NCBI RefSeq assembly: GCF_052180215.1
Contig: NZ_CP197471.1
Location: 2,886,001 to 2,950,000 of the forward strand
Source: Pseudoneobacillus sp052180215
GTDB lineage: Bacteria; Bacillota; Bacilli; Bacillales; Cytobacillaceae
Reading direction: 5' to 3'
Length of the DNA stretch: 64,000 nt
Under the pieces are notes generated by a model. It was not told the origin of the DNA. It saw nothing but the letters and a program-made list of their open reading frames with translations, and did no database searches. This document shows positions 8,700-16,170 of this stretch, one piece after another. Each line of letters opens with the position of its first letter. Within the stretch, counting starts at the first letter, position 1. Made by a program: the position numbers and the translations under genes.

Positions 8700-8725
8700 T
8701 TCAATAAAGACAATCCAAGGCGACT

Positions 8726-10003
8726 TTAAATCCAGCCTCTGAATCGACTTGCTTCTGCCATTTTACGCACGCCCACCATATAAGCAGCTAAACGCATATC
8801 AATGCGGCGGGTCTGTGACGTATCATAAATATTATTAAAGGATTTAACCATCACTTTTTCTAATTTTTCCTCAACTTCTTCTTCTGTCCAATAGTAACCT
8901 TGATTATTTTGAACCCATTCAAAATAAGAAACGGTTACACCGCCAGCTGATGCTAATACGTCTGGAACAAGAAGGATCCCACGTTCAGTTAAAATCTGTG
9001 TAGCTTCTAATGTTGTAGGTCCGTTTGCTGCTTCTACTACAATTTTCGCTTTAATATTGTGAGCATTTTCTTCTGTAATCTGATTTTCAATTGCAGCAGG
9101 AACTAAAATATCACAATCCAGTTCAAGTAATTCTTTATTTGTTATGGTATTATCAAATAACTTAGTTACTGTACCGAAACTATCACGACGGTCTAATAAA
9201 TAATCTATATCTAGCCCATTTGGGTCATATAAAGCACCATAAGCATCGGAAATTCCTACAACCTTTGCACCTTCATCATGCATGAATTTGGATAAATAAC
9301 TACCAGCATTTCCAAATCCTTGTACGACTACACGAGCACCTTTTAGTTCAATTCCTCTCTTTTTAGCTGCTTCATGAATACAGATTGTTACTCCTTTTGC
9401 TGTTGCAGATTCACGGCCATGGGAACCACCTAAAACAAGCGGTTTACCTGTTATAAAACCTGGTGAATTAAACTCGTCAATACGACTGTATTCATCCATC
9501 ATCCATGCCATGATTTGAGAGTTTGTGAATACATCTGGTGCAGGTATATCTTTAGTAGGTCCAACAATTTGACTTATCGCACGAACATAACCACGACTTA
9601 ATCTTTCAAGTTCTCTAAAAGACATATCACGTGGATCACAAACTATACCACCTTTACCGCCACCATAAGGTAAATCAACAATTCCACATTTTAAACTCAT
9701 CCATATTGAAAGGGCTTTCACTTCTTTTTCTGTTACACCAGGATGGAAGCGTATTCCTCCCTTTGTAGGTCCCACAGCATCGTTATGCTGAGCACGGTAG
9801 CCTGTAAAGACTTTCACTGTCCCGTCATCCATACGCACAGGAATTTTCACCGTCATCATGCGAAGAGGCTCTTTTAAAAGCTCGTATACCTCTTCCGGAT
9901 ATCCAAGTTTCTCTAAGGCCTTATGAATAACAGTTTGTGTTGACTTTAAAACATCATGTTTGTCTTCATTGTGTTTATTTTCAGTACCCTTGTCGGCTAC
10001 CAT
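8726..10003 (-). CDS. gudB: NAD-specific glutamate dehydrogenase
   Basis: The 425-residue enzyme converts glutamate to 2-oxoglutarate and ammonia. Visible motifs are the substrate-site GGGKGGIVCDP (catalytic Lys), PAPDVFTNSQIMAWM, and the NAD-binding VVQGFGNAGSYL. It resembles Bacillus GudB/RocG throughout, and the active-site block shows no internal duplication of the kind that inactivates GudB in laboratory B. subtilis. AGGAGG lies 8 nt before the ATG at 10003. A strong SigA promoter and a cre-like box lie upstream. Confidence 0.94.
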   Translation of the reverse strand: MVADKGTENKHNEDKHDVLKSTQTVIHKALEKLGYPEEVYELLKEPLRMMTVKIPVRMDDGTVKVFTGYRAQHNDAVGPTKGGIRFHPGVTEKEVKALSIWMSLKCGIVDLPYGGGKGGIVCDPRDMSFRELERLSRGYVRAISQIVGPTKDIPAPDVFTNSQIMAWMMDEYSRIDEFNSPGFITGKPLVLGGSHGRESATAKGVTICIHEAAKKRGIELKGARVVVQGFGNAGSYLSKFMHDEGAKVVGISDAYGALYDPNGLDIDYLLDRRDSFGTVTKLFDNTITNKELLELDCDILVPAAIENQITEENAHNIKAKIVVEAANGPTTLEATQILTERGILLVPDVLASAGGVTVSYFEWVQNNQGYYWTEEEVEEKLEKVMVKSFNNIYDTSQTRRIDMRLAAYMVGVRKMAEASRFRGWI

Positions 10004-10055
10004 TTGTAAACCCTCCTAAAAACACTATAACTTTTATTGTCCGCTTTCATGACAT

Positions 10056-10083
10056 AGTATACACTTTTGTTATTTTTATGCAA
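10056..10083 (-). promoter_or_regulatory. SigA promoter of gudB
   Basis: On the minus strand TTGCAT (10078-10083), 16 bases, then TATACT (10056-10061). The predicted start is about 45 bases before the gudB ATG. Confidence 0.7.
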
Positions 10084-10122
10084 GATGAAAAATGAACTTT
10101 TCAGCATTTTTTGATTAACTTA

Positions 10123-10136
10123 TGTAACCGCTATCA
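10123..10136 (-). promoter_or_regulatory. Candidate CcpA cre box upstream of gudB
   Basis: TGATAGCGGTTACA on the minus strand matches the cre consensus TGWAANCGNTNWCA at all but one position. It lies between the mecB terminator and the gudB promoter, centred roughly 80 bases before the predicted start. Carbon-source control of rocG by CcpA is known in B. subtilis; function here is inferred. Confidence 0.55.
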
Positions 10137-10172
10137 AAATTATTAATTGAAAACAGTTATCAATTAACCCCC

Positions 10173-10202
10173 ATAAAAATAGAGGCGGAATCCACCTCTA
10201 TT
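10173..10202 (-). terminator. Terminator after mecB
   Basis: AATAGAGG (10179-10185 and flank) pairs with CCTCTATT (10195-10202), followed on the minus strand by TTTTTA. It separates mecB from gudB. Confidence 0.8.
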
Positions 10203-10243
10203 AAATGCTATTTTTACATAACTTTTCGTTCACTGATCTATTC

Positions 10244-10831
10244 CTATTTGAAATATTGACTAACCCGCTCAATGGCTTTATTTTCCATTATCACTGTTCC
10301 ATATTCTTGCAAAACGTGTGAGGTAACCAAAGATGGGGCACCGTATTCTGAAAGAATAAAAGCAATGCTGCTAATGGTTAATGGATTACATGTATGGTCA
10401 AACAGTAAGAAATACTTATCGTCTTTGAAATAGATTTTTCCGTCAACTACATTTTTGGATATTAACCGTTGTGATAATTGTATAATATCTTCAAAGTTAT
10501 TGAATTCAAATAAACAATCTTCACATCCGCCAACTGTAACCTGCATTTCAATAAAATTATCGGCATATACATCTTCTTCGTCCACATCATCATCTTCTAG
10601 GGTTATGATCATAATCATCCCTTGTGTTTGGAGAGAAAATACTTCTACTGCTACTTGCCCCCGTATATCGACCCCAAACTCATCTGAAGCTTCATCCACC
10701 ATTTCATGGAACAGCTGATGCCATTTATTTGAATCCTTCCAAATATCCTCATTAGAAATACCACGATGAAAAAGATCATCGGAACTAAGAGAAACTTTAA
10801 TTTTATTAAAAGTAATTCGCTCTAAGCGCAT
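10244..10831 (-). CDS. mecB: MecA-like adaptor protein (MecB/YpbH)
   Basis: From ATG 10831 (AGGAGG 7 nt upstream) the product is 195 residues and starts MRLERITFNKIKVSLSSDD. It has the MecA N-terminal substrate-binding part, an acidic linker (EDDDVDEEDVY, about residues 83-93) and the C-terminal domain that contacts ClpC. MecA and its paralogue YpbH deliver substrates to ClpCP. Position next to ypbG identifies the paralogue rather than MecA, which lies elsewhere in Bacillus. The frame is open to 10864 but lacks a better start. Confidence 0.88.
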   Translation of the reverse strand: MRLERITFNKIKVSLSSDDLFHRGISNEDIWKDSNKWHQLFHEMVDEASDEFGVDIRGQVAVEVFSLQTQGMIMIITLEDDDVDEEDVYADNFIEMQVTVGGCEDCLFEFNNFEDIIQLSQRLISKNVVDGKIYFKDDKYFLLFDHTCNPLTISSIAFILSEYGAPSLVTSHVLQEYGTVIMENKAIERVSQYFK

Positions 10832-11004
10832 GTTAATGCCTCCTGCTATGACATAACCCTTCACTGTTTTGATTACTTCAGATTCTCTATTTTGAGATAT
10901 GTTCAGTAATGATTGATTTTTATCATTAAACTTATAAACAGTGTATGATTATAATGCAGGATGGTGATTTGTCTTTACCAAACATTTGAATGGTTGTTCA
11001 TTAA

Positions 11005-11769
11005 TTAGCTCTTCCTGAGAATAATTAGATGTGTTTCAGCTCGAGCACCCAATCGCATCGGAATCGCAGTAGTCCCATACCCATTACTAATGAGTAAAGT
11101 AGTTTGAGGTAATCTTTTTATCTTTCCTTTTTCATAAGGACTATACCCCAAAATATGGATCTGACCGCCATGAGTATGCCCAGTTAAGGTTAAACGTATA
11201 TTGTGTGACTCTTTAATTTTGGTAGATATCCTAGGATTATGGGCAGCAAGGATTCTAAATCCATCTTGACCTGCATCTGATATCGCATAATCAAGCCGGT
11301 CCCTTTTTTCATTCATATCGTCTACACCTAATAAAACTAGTTTTTCACCTTCGCGTGACTCAAATGTGACAGCAGTATTATCTAATATTTTCACACCTAA
11401 AGAAAGCAACAAAGCATCGAGTTCATGATAATCTATTTCATAATCATTATTCCCCCATACAAAATAGACTGGGCCTAATTCTTTTAACAGTATAATATTT
11501 TCTTTCGTTCGGTCAAAAGGGACACCTTTTTCCGTTAAATCCCCTCCGATGATTACCATATCAGCTTTTCCCTTTACTTTTTCTATTATTTTTCGAGAAA
11601 TAGCTCTTCGATGAATATCGGAAATAAAAAAAATAGAAACTTCTCCTAATGTTTCTGGAAAATCTTTAAATGGCAGTTCATTTATTATGACTCGATTGGT
11701 AAATGCTTCTTTTATCATATATATAATCAAACCAATAATAATCGTTATTAAAATCCAAAATAACCCCAT
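11005..11769 (-). CDS. ypbG: Metallophosphoesterase, YpbG-like
   Basis: The 254-residue protein has an N-terminal membrane anchor (residues about 2-20) and the calcineurin-like phosphoesterase motifs in order: SDIHRR, GGDLTEKG, GNNDYE, and GHTHGGQIH. These bind two metal ions. The substrate is not known. In B. subtilis the ypbG gene sits beside mecB(ypbH), as here. A copy of the MITE-like element lies immediately upstream. Confidence 0.87.
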   Translation of the reverse strand: MGLFWILITIIIGLIIYMIKEAFTNRVIINELPFKDFPETLGEVSIFFISDIHRRAISRKIIEKVKGKADMVIIGGDLTEKGVPFDRTKENIILLKELGPVYFVWGNNDYEIDYHELDALLLSLGVKILDNTAVTFESREGEKLVLLGVDDMNEKRDRLDYAISDAGQDGFRILAAHNPRISTKIKESHNIRLTLTGHTHGGQIHILGYSPYEKGKIKRLPQTTLLISNGYGTTAIPMRLGARAETHLIILRKS

Positions 11770-11813
11770 TTTTCCTCCTAAAATTGAAATTGTTTATTTA
11801 TTAGGCTCTTTTC

Positions 11814-11975
11814 TGAAACTTTGTTGCCTTTTGTAACTAATAAATAGGCATTTCATCATAAAGGGTGTTAAACTCATATGAAAATGAAGAAAAGAGCTGA
11901 TTACTTATTAAGAGAGCCTGTAAAAATCCGACTTTAGGGATTTTTACGAAAACACCAATCTATACGAAAACAACT
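11814..11975 (-). mobile_element. MITE-like element, copy B, inserted at a stop codon
   Basis: This copy lies in the opposite orientation to copy A, starting GGCTCTTTTCTGAAACTTTG and ending CGAAAACAACT. It is flanked by an exact 8-bp direct repeat ATTTATTA (11806-11813 and 11976-11983). The last base pairs of the element supply the G of the TAG stop of the upstream gene; without the insertion the same codon reads TAA. It keeps the internal AAAAATCC/GGATTTTT hairpin. Confidence 0.85.
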
Positions 11976-12342
11976 ATTTATTATTACTCATAGTCATCAT
12001 ACCATAGAGAAAAGCAAAACTAAAAAACAGTACCATATGTAGAAACCCATTCTTAAAAAGCAGAAAAATGACCATTATAAATAGTATCATATTTATTATA
12101 TTTAAAAGATAATATCTGTTTTTGGCATTTGTTTTTTTCATATATACAATTAGATCACGAAGAAGAATTCCGGTTGAAATAAACCCAACAAAAAAGGAAA
12201 TAGCAGCCGCAAAAACCTTTACTGGGTTAAACACAAATTCCAAAATTAGATTGGATAAATTGAGAGGATCCGGTATAGGTAACCAATTAATAAATAAATA
12301 AGCACTTATAACTGTTATCATTAATAATAAAACGTTTCGCAT
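11974..12342 (-). CDS. Hypothetical four-helix membrane protein
   Basis: The 122-residue protein has about four hydrophobic segments (near residues 3-20, 42-63, 78-97, 100-117) and a short polar tail MSNNK; I do not recognise a family. GGGAGGG lies 8 nt before the ATG, so it looks translated, but this Shine-Dalgarno sequence is inside the terminator stem of the preceding gene. The stop codon TAG straddles the end of repeat element copy B. Expression would need read-through from the upstream CBS gene or a promoter inside it. Confidence 0.7.
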   Translation of the reverse strand: MRNVLLLMITVISAYLFINWLPIPDPLNLSNLILEFVFNPVKVFAAAISFFVGFISTGILLRDLIVYMKKTNAKNRYYLLNIINMILFIMVIFLLFKNGFLHMVLFFSFAFLYGMMTMSNNK

Positions 12343-12378
12343 AAAAAAATCCCTCCCATACCAATGTATGAAAGGGAT
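12343..12378 (-). terminator. Terminator of the CBS-ACT gene containing the next gene's Shine-Dalgarno site
   Basis: ATCCCTCCCATAC (12349-12361) pairs with GTATGAAAGGGAT (12366-12378), 11 of 13 pairs, CAAT loop. On the minus strand it is followed by seven T and directly by the ATG of the next gene at 12342. The GGGAGGG in the 3' arm is the only ribosome-binding site visible for that gene. Confidence 0.8.
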
Positions 12379-12402
12379 TTTTTTTCATTTCTTTTTTCCT
12401 AT

Positions 12403-13035
12403 TTAAATTTCATCAATATTTAAGATTCTAAAGCCTGACTCTTCTAATTTACTAATAAATTTGTCAATATTATCTTTCTTTTGAATCTTCATAACAATCC
12501 TGCGAACTAATTTATCTGTTTCGTCAAAAGTTACTAGAGAGATAATATGTTCATGGAAGTGATGGGCAATTTCAGCAAGACGAGCTATGCGCCCTTCTGT
12601 TTCAACTGAAGTAAAGGCAATTCTGACACCAGGTTTATTCATACCAAATGCACTTTGGAATTGCTCTAATACATCAAAACGTGTCACGATTCCTAAAAAT
12701 CTTTTATTTTCTCCAACAACTGCAAGTAAAGGGAAATCTTTCAAATCAACTAATGTCTTTTCGAATATTTCATTTCCTTCAAGATATTTATCTTGATTTT
12801 TTAAAATTTCCTTTACATTGGTTGATTCTAAAAATTCCTCTTTTGGTTTACTAGAAGCAAAAAAACTTTCATAAATTCCGAATCTGGTAACTACACCAAC
12901 ATACTTCTCACCTTCGAGTACTGGTAACCCATCAATCGAATGTTCTTCTAATTTTGACAATGCAACTTTTAGGTTTTCATTTTCTTGAAGAGTCACACAA
13001 TAGTGTTTTGGAAGCATAATACTTTTAACAAACAT
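12403..13035 (-). CDS. cbpA: CBS-pair and ACT domain protein, candidate c-di-AMP-binding CbpA
   Basis: From ATG 13035 the product is 210 residues: two CBS motifs (about residues 1-60 and 75-135, with DGLPVLEGEKYVGVVTRFG and FLGIVTRFDVLEQF) and a C-terminal ACT-like domain (about 140-210). Domain order and length fit AcuB-like CBS-ACT proteins and the CbpA family, some of which bind c-di-AMP. There are no acetoin genes nearby, so AcuB is less likely. GAGGTGAT precedes the start. Ligand binding is an inference from the family. Confidence 0.7.
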   Translation of the reverse strand: MFVKSIMLPKHYCVTLQENENLKVALSKLEEHSIDGLPVLEGEKYVGVVTRFGIYESFFASSKPKEEFLESTNVKEILKNQDKYLEGNEIFEKTLVDLKDFPLLAVVGENKRFLGIVTRFDVLEQFQSAFGMNKPGVRIAFTSVETEGRIARLAEIAHHFHEHIISLVTFDETDKLVRRIVMKIQKKDNIDKFISKLEESGFRILNIDEI

Positions 13036-13193
13036 CTCCATCACCTCTAGCAAATAAATATCATCTCCTAATATATTCTGTATATTTATAAAAAAACCTC
13101 TTTTTTTTATATAAAACTATTTACACTCATCCTGTAATAATGTTTGCCTTCTAATCATATTTATCAATGATGTTCTTATAAGGGAGGGCTATT

Positions 13194-13427
13194 ATGTTTA
13201 CACATCACAAGACGTATAATCCGTATGTCAGTCCTTTTGATCCTTGTAAGCCAATTTTGGTAAAAACATACTCCACACCACCTAATTTATATGTTGGATT
13301 TCAACCACCGAACCTTCCACAGTTTTCACCACAAGAGGCGCTACGTGCAGGGACTCTTTGGAAACCTTTTTATGATCCCTATTACAATACCCATGAACTA
13401 GCTGCTAAGGGGGTACTACCTTCATGA
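13194..13427 (+). CDS. cotJA: Spore coat-associated protein CotJA
   Basis: The 77-residue protein is rich in Pro and aromatic residues and contains the CotJA core YSTPPNLYVGFQPPNLPQF and EALRAGTLWKP. It is the first gene of cotJABC, a mother-cell operon whose products enter the inner spore coat. GGGAGGG lies before the ATG. Its last four bases overlap the start of cotJB. The operon is on the plus strand, against most neighbours. Confidence 0.93.
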   Translation: MFTHHKTYNPYVSPFDPCKPILVKTYSTPPNLYVGFQPPNLPQFSPQEALRAGTLWKPFYDPYYNTHELAAKGVLPS

Positions 13428-13684
13428 AGACTCTGCCTGAAGAATTCTATCCATTAATGGAACAACTCCAAGCAGTCGATTTTGTATTAGTTGAACTCAC
13501 TTTATATCTGGATACACATCCGGATGATTTAGAAGCCATTAACCAGTTTAATCATTATGCAAAGGAAAGAAAAAAGCTAAAAAAAGCGGTAGAAAGTATT
13601 TACGGTCCTCTTCAACAGTATGGAAATAGCTATTCAGCATACCCATGGAACTGGAATGACTCTCCATGGCCTTGGCAGATTTGA
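13424..13684 (+). CDS. cotJB: Spore coat protein CotJB
   Basis: The 86-residue protein has the CotJB pattern: a central helical part (VDFVLVELTLYLDTHPDDLEA) followed by a Tyr/Trp/Pro-rich tail ending SPWPWQI. It overlaps cotJA by four bases (ATGA), suggesting coupled translation. Its exact role is unknown; it is a structural coat component dependent on the same operon. Confidence 0.92.
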   Translation: MKTLPEEFYPLMEQLQAVDFVLVELTLYLDTHPDDLEAINQFNHYAKERKKLKKAVESIYGPLQQYGNSYSAYPWNWNDSPWPWQI

Positions 13685-13752
13685 ATTAAGACGAATGATG
13701 GGTTTAAGTTCACTTAATTCAATTTTTAAAATAGGGGGAGGAATTTTTACAG

Positions 13753-14322
13753 ATGTGGATATATGAGAAAAAATTACAGTATCCCGTAAAAGTAAGCACT
13801 TGCAATCCACGACTTGCTAAGTACTTAATTGAACAGTACGGTGGAGCAGATGGGGAACTTGCCGCCGCGCTAAGATATATTAACCAACGATATTCCATAC
13901 CAGATAAAGTGGTAGGACTTTTAACAGATATTGGTACTGAGGAATTTGCCCATCTGGAAATGATTGCCACTATGATTTATAAACTTACGAAAGACGCAAC
14001 ACCTGATATGTTAAAGGCAGCTGGCTTAGAAGATCATTATGTAAACCACGATAACGCTTTATTTTATCAGAATGCCGCTGGAGTACCTTGGACAGCATCA
14101 TATATTCAAGCAAAAGGTGACCCGATTGCGGACTTATATGAGGATATCGCAGCAGAAGAAAAAGCTCGAGCAACCTACCAATGGATTATTAATATGAGTG
14201 ATGATCCTGACTTAAATGATGGTTTACGCTTCCTACGTGAAAGAGAAATCATCCATTCACAAAGATTTAGAGAAGCAGTTGAGATTCTAAAAGAAGAACG
14301 TGATCGAAAGAAAATTTTCTAG
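13753..14322 (+). CDS. cotJC: CotJC, manganese-catalase family spore coat protein
   Basis: The 189-residue protein belongs to the di-manganese catalase family. Metal-ligand glutamates and histidines are visible in EQYGGADGELAAALRYI, TEEFAHLEM, EEKARATYQW and EREIIHSQRF. It starts MWIYEKKLQYP. A GGGGGAGG sequence lies 11 nt before the ATG, after a 68-base gap from cotJB. Catalase activity of CotJC in the coat is a family inference. Confidence 0.93.
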   Translation: MWIYEKKLQYPVKVSTCNPRLAKYLIEQYGGADGELAAALRYINQRYSIPDKVVGLLTDIGTEEFAHLEMIATMIYKLTKDATPDMLKAAGLEDHYVNHDNALFYQNAAGVPWTASYIQAKGDPIADLYEDIAAEEKARATYQWIINMSDDPDLNDGLRFLREREIIHSQRFREAVEILKEERDRKKIF

Positions 14323-14329
14323 GATAAAA

Positions 14330-14370
14330 AATAAGGTTTGGACCTAAAAAGGACCAAACCTTATTTACTT
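14330..14370 (+). terminator. Bidirectional terminator between cotJC and ypbF
   Basis: AATAAGGTTTGG (14330-14341) pairs with CCAAACCTTATT (14354-14365), with CCT/AGG extending the stem. T-rich or A-rich tracts on both sides suit the convergent genes. Confidence 0.8.
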
Positions 14371-14819
14371 TCATGAAATAAATTGATATCATATTTTTCT
14401 TTCATCATTTCAAATACTTTATGGCGACTTTTCCATTCCTCTTCTTTTTTCCATAAATCCTTACTTCTATCCACAATTTCACATCTCAATGCATGGTACT
14501 CTTTTTCTGCTTTTTCACGCTTTGCTTTTAAAAGATTCATCATCCCATACATTCCAATTGTAATGACTAAAAAAGCTAAATTGATTTCTTTCTGCAAAAA
14601 AGCAGAAAACATTGCCATAAATGAATAAGAGTATGACACTACAATCGTCTTATATAAATAATAAAAGAAAAAAGTGGTCATTAATAAAGTGATCATTACC
14701 GTTATATTATGTGTATATTTAAAATCATCAAATTTCCTTTTTCTTTTTACCACATTTTCCAACATTTGTCTTGTAGCTTTGTCGGTTCTATCGTCAAGCA
14801 TTAATATAGATTCTTCCAT
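14361..14819 (-). CDS. ypbF: YpbF-type membrane protein (DUF2663)
   Basis: The 152-residue protein has two central hydrophobic helices (about residues 42-62 and 78-93) between charged ends, the C-terminal part rich in Lys/Glu. This and its place between the ypbE and cotJ regions fit YpbF (DUF2663), of unknown function. GTGAGGGGGG precedes the ATG. Confidence 0.8.
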   Translation of the reverse strand: MEESILMLDDRTDKATRQMLENVVKRKRKFDDFKYTHNITVMITLLMTTFFFYYLYKTIVVSYSYSFMAMFSAFLQKEINLAFLVITIGMYGMMNLLKAKREKAEKEYHALRCEIVDRSKDLWKKEEEWKSRHKVFEMMKEKYDINLFHESK

Positions 14820-14897
14820 TTTTGGCCCCCCTCACCTATCACATTAATATGTTCTTGTCCCACATTATATGATATTGATTGAAAGGATATGGAAGAA

Positions 14898-15554
14898 TTA
14901 TTTTGGGATTTTCAACACTTGACCTGCCTGTATTTCATTTCCCATTATGCCATTCGCTTTTTTAATAATGTCAATTCCATTTTGAGAGTTATAATATTTC
15001 ATCGCAATTCTAAATAATGTTTCATTAGACTGCACAGTATGATAAATCATGGTCTCAGATGTTGGGTCACTCTTACCTTGATCTTCATTTTGCGTTTGGT
15101 CCTTATCGGTTGAAGGAAGAGTTGATTCACCGTCTACCTTATTAGTTGATTGATTTGTCTGCTCATTTACCTTGTCTACTTTATCTTCAATTATAACTTC
15201 ATCATCCATTTTAGTAGCTTCCGAATCACTAACCAGATCTTCTTCTTTGTCGTTTGACTCAAAATTTATTTCTTCATAACCATTTTGCTCACTGCTGGCT
15301 TTTTCACTCTTACCAGGTTTGTTATCCCCAAGATAAGAATAAACACTAAAGATGGTTATTGGTAATAAAGTAAAGAAAAGTACAAGAATACGAATAACGG
15401 GATACTTTACCTTCCATTTCGTTTTATTTTTTTTATTTCGATGCACATCACTTCTGCTAGGTAAATTAATTTTGGTTTCTGAATTTTTATTAACCCGTTC
15501 AATTTTTTGTCGCAACCGCTCTGCCTGGTCACGGAATGGTTCTTCTTTATTCAC
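14898..15554 (-). CDS. ypbE: LysM-domain membrane protein YpbE
   Basis: The 218-residue protein has a basic cytoplasmic N-terminus, one membrane helix (about residues 53-71), a long acidic Ser/Thr/Asp-rich linker and a C-terminal LysM domain (about 168-217; YHTVQSNETLFRIAMKYY). The layout suggests a membrane-anchored protein reaching into the peptidoglycan. In B. subtilis YpbE sits in the same ypb cluster. The specific role is unknown. Confidence 0.85.
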   Translation of the reverse strand: MNKEEPFRDQAERLRQKIERVNKNSETKINLPSRSDVHRNKKNKTKWKVKYPVIRILVLFFTLLPITIFSVYSYLGDNKPGKSEKASSEQNGYEEINFESNDKEEDLVSDSEATKMDDEVIIEDKVDKVNEQTNQSTNKVDGESTLPSTDKDQTQNEDQGKSDPTSETMIYHTVQSNETLFRIAMKYYNSQNGIDIIKKANGIMGNEIQAGQVLKIPK

Positions 15555-15583
15555 GAAAAATCACTACCCCTTTTTGGTGATTT

Positions 15584-16162
15584 TTAAATTTTATTTGTTT
15601 TCATTAAGGAAAGTCCCAATAAAAAATCGACGACAAAGTGCATAACAAATGTTACTGCAAGATTGCCTGTCCATTGATATATGGACCCTATAACAAAGCT
15701 TAAAACGATAATATTAATAAATAAAAACCAGTTAAATAAATAACGATAATGAATAATAGCAAAAATAATACTCGCAATGATTAATCCAAGCTTTGTTTGA
15801 ATGATTCCCCTAAATAACAATTCTTCACTAAATGCCACTACTAGAGCAATAAAAGCTATATGAAAAAAATTTCGGTTACGAAAAATCTTTTCGTTTAAAC
15901 CTCCATCGTCATAATACGATTTGGGAAGTACTTTCATTAAAAACAAATCAAGTAGAACAACTAATACACCTGAAGTTATCCCGATCGTAAAGATTTTATG
16001 GTCTCTCCAGTCAAATAGTGACACAAAAAACCAAATATCCCTATAAAATATCATACCTAAAACCATACTTACCGTTAATAGGATAATTTGAGTAGCATAC
16101 AAATGAAAAAGTAGTTCTTTTTCAGTTAAGTCTTTAATTAGATCTTCATATCGATTTTTCAT
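15584..16162 (-). CDS. ypbD: CPBP-family intramembrane metalloprotease YpbD
   Basis: The 192-residue membrane protein (about six hydrophobic segments) has the CPBP motifs EELLFRG (EExxxR) near residue 118, FAIIHYRYL and HFVVDFLLG. The family includes CAAX-type and bacteriocin-processing proteases; the substrate is unknown. I use ATG 16162; a GTG at 16174 overlaps the recQ stop but is too close to the AGGTGA ribosome-binding site. Confidence 0.82.
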   Translation of the reverse strand: MKNRYEDLIKDLTEKELLFHLYATQIILLTVSMVLGMIFYRDIWFFVSLFDWRDHKIFTIGITSGVLVVLLDLFLMKVLPKSYYDDGGLNEKIFRNRNFFHIAFIALVVAFSEELLFRGIIQTKLGLIIASIIFAIIHYRYLFNWFLFINIIVLSFVIGSIYQWTGNLAVTFVMHFVVDFLLGLSLMKTNKI

Positions 16163-16170
16163 GTTTTGGT

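Noticed and set aside
8726..10003. Inactive GudB with an internal duplication, as in laboratory B. subtilis
   Set aside because: The active-site region shows no repeated segment; the enzyme looks intact.
10455..10718. 87-codon plus-strand frame opposite mecB
   Set aside because: Antisense shadow of a well-conserved gene; Ser/Thr-rich low-complexity translation.
13719..13970. Minus-strand frame opposite cotJC
   Set aside because: Antisense shadow of cotJC without ribosome-binding site.
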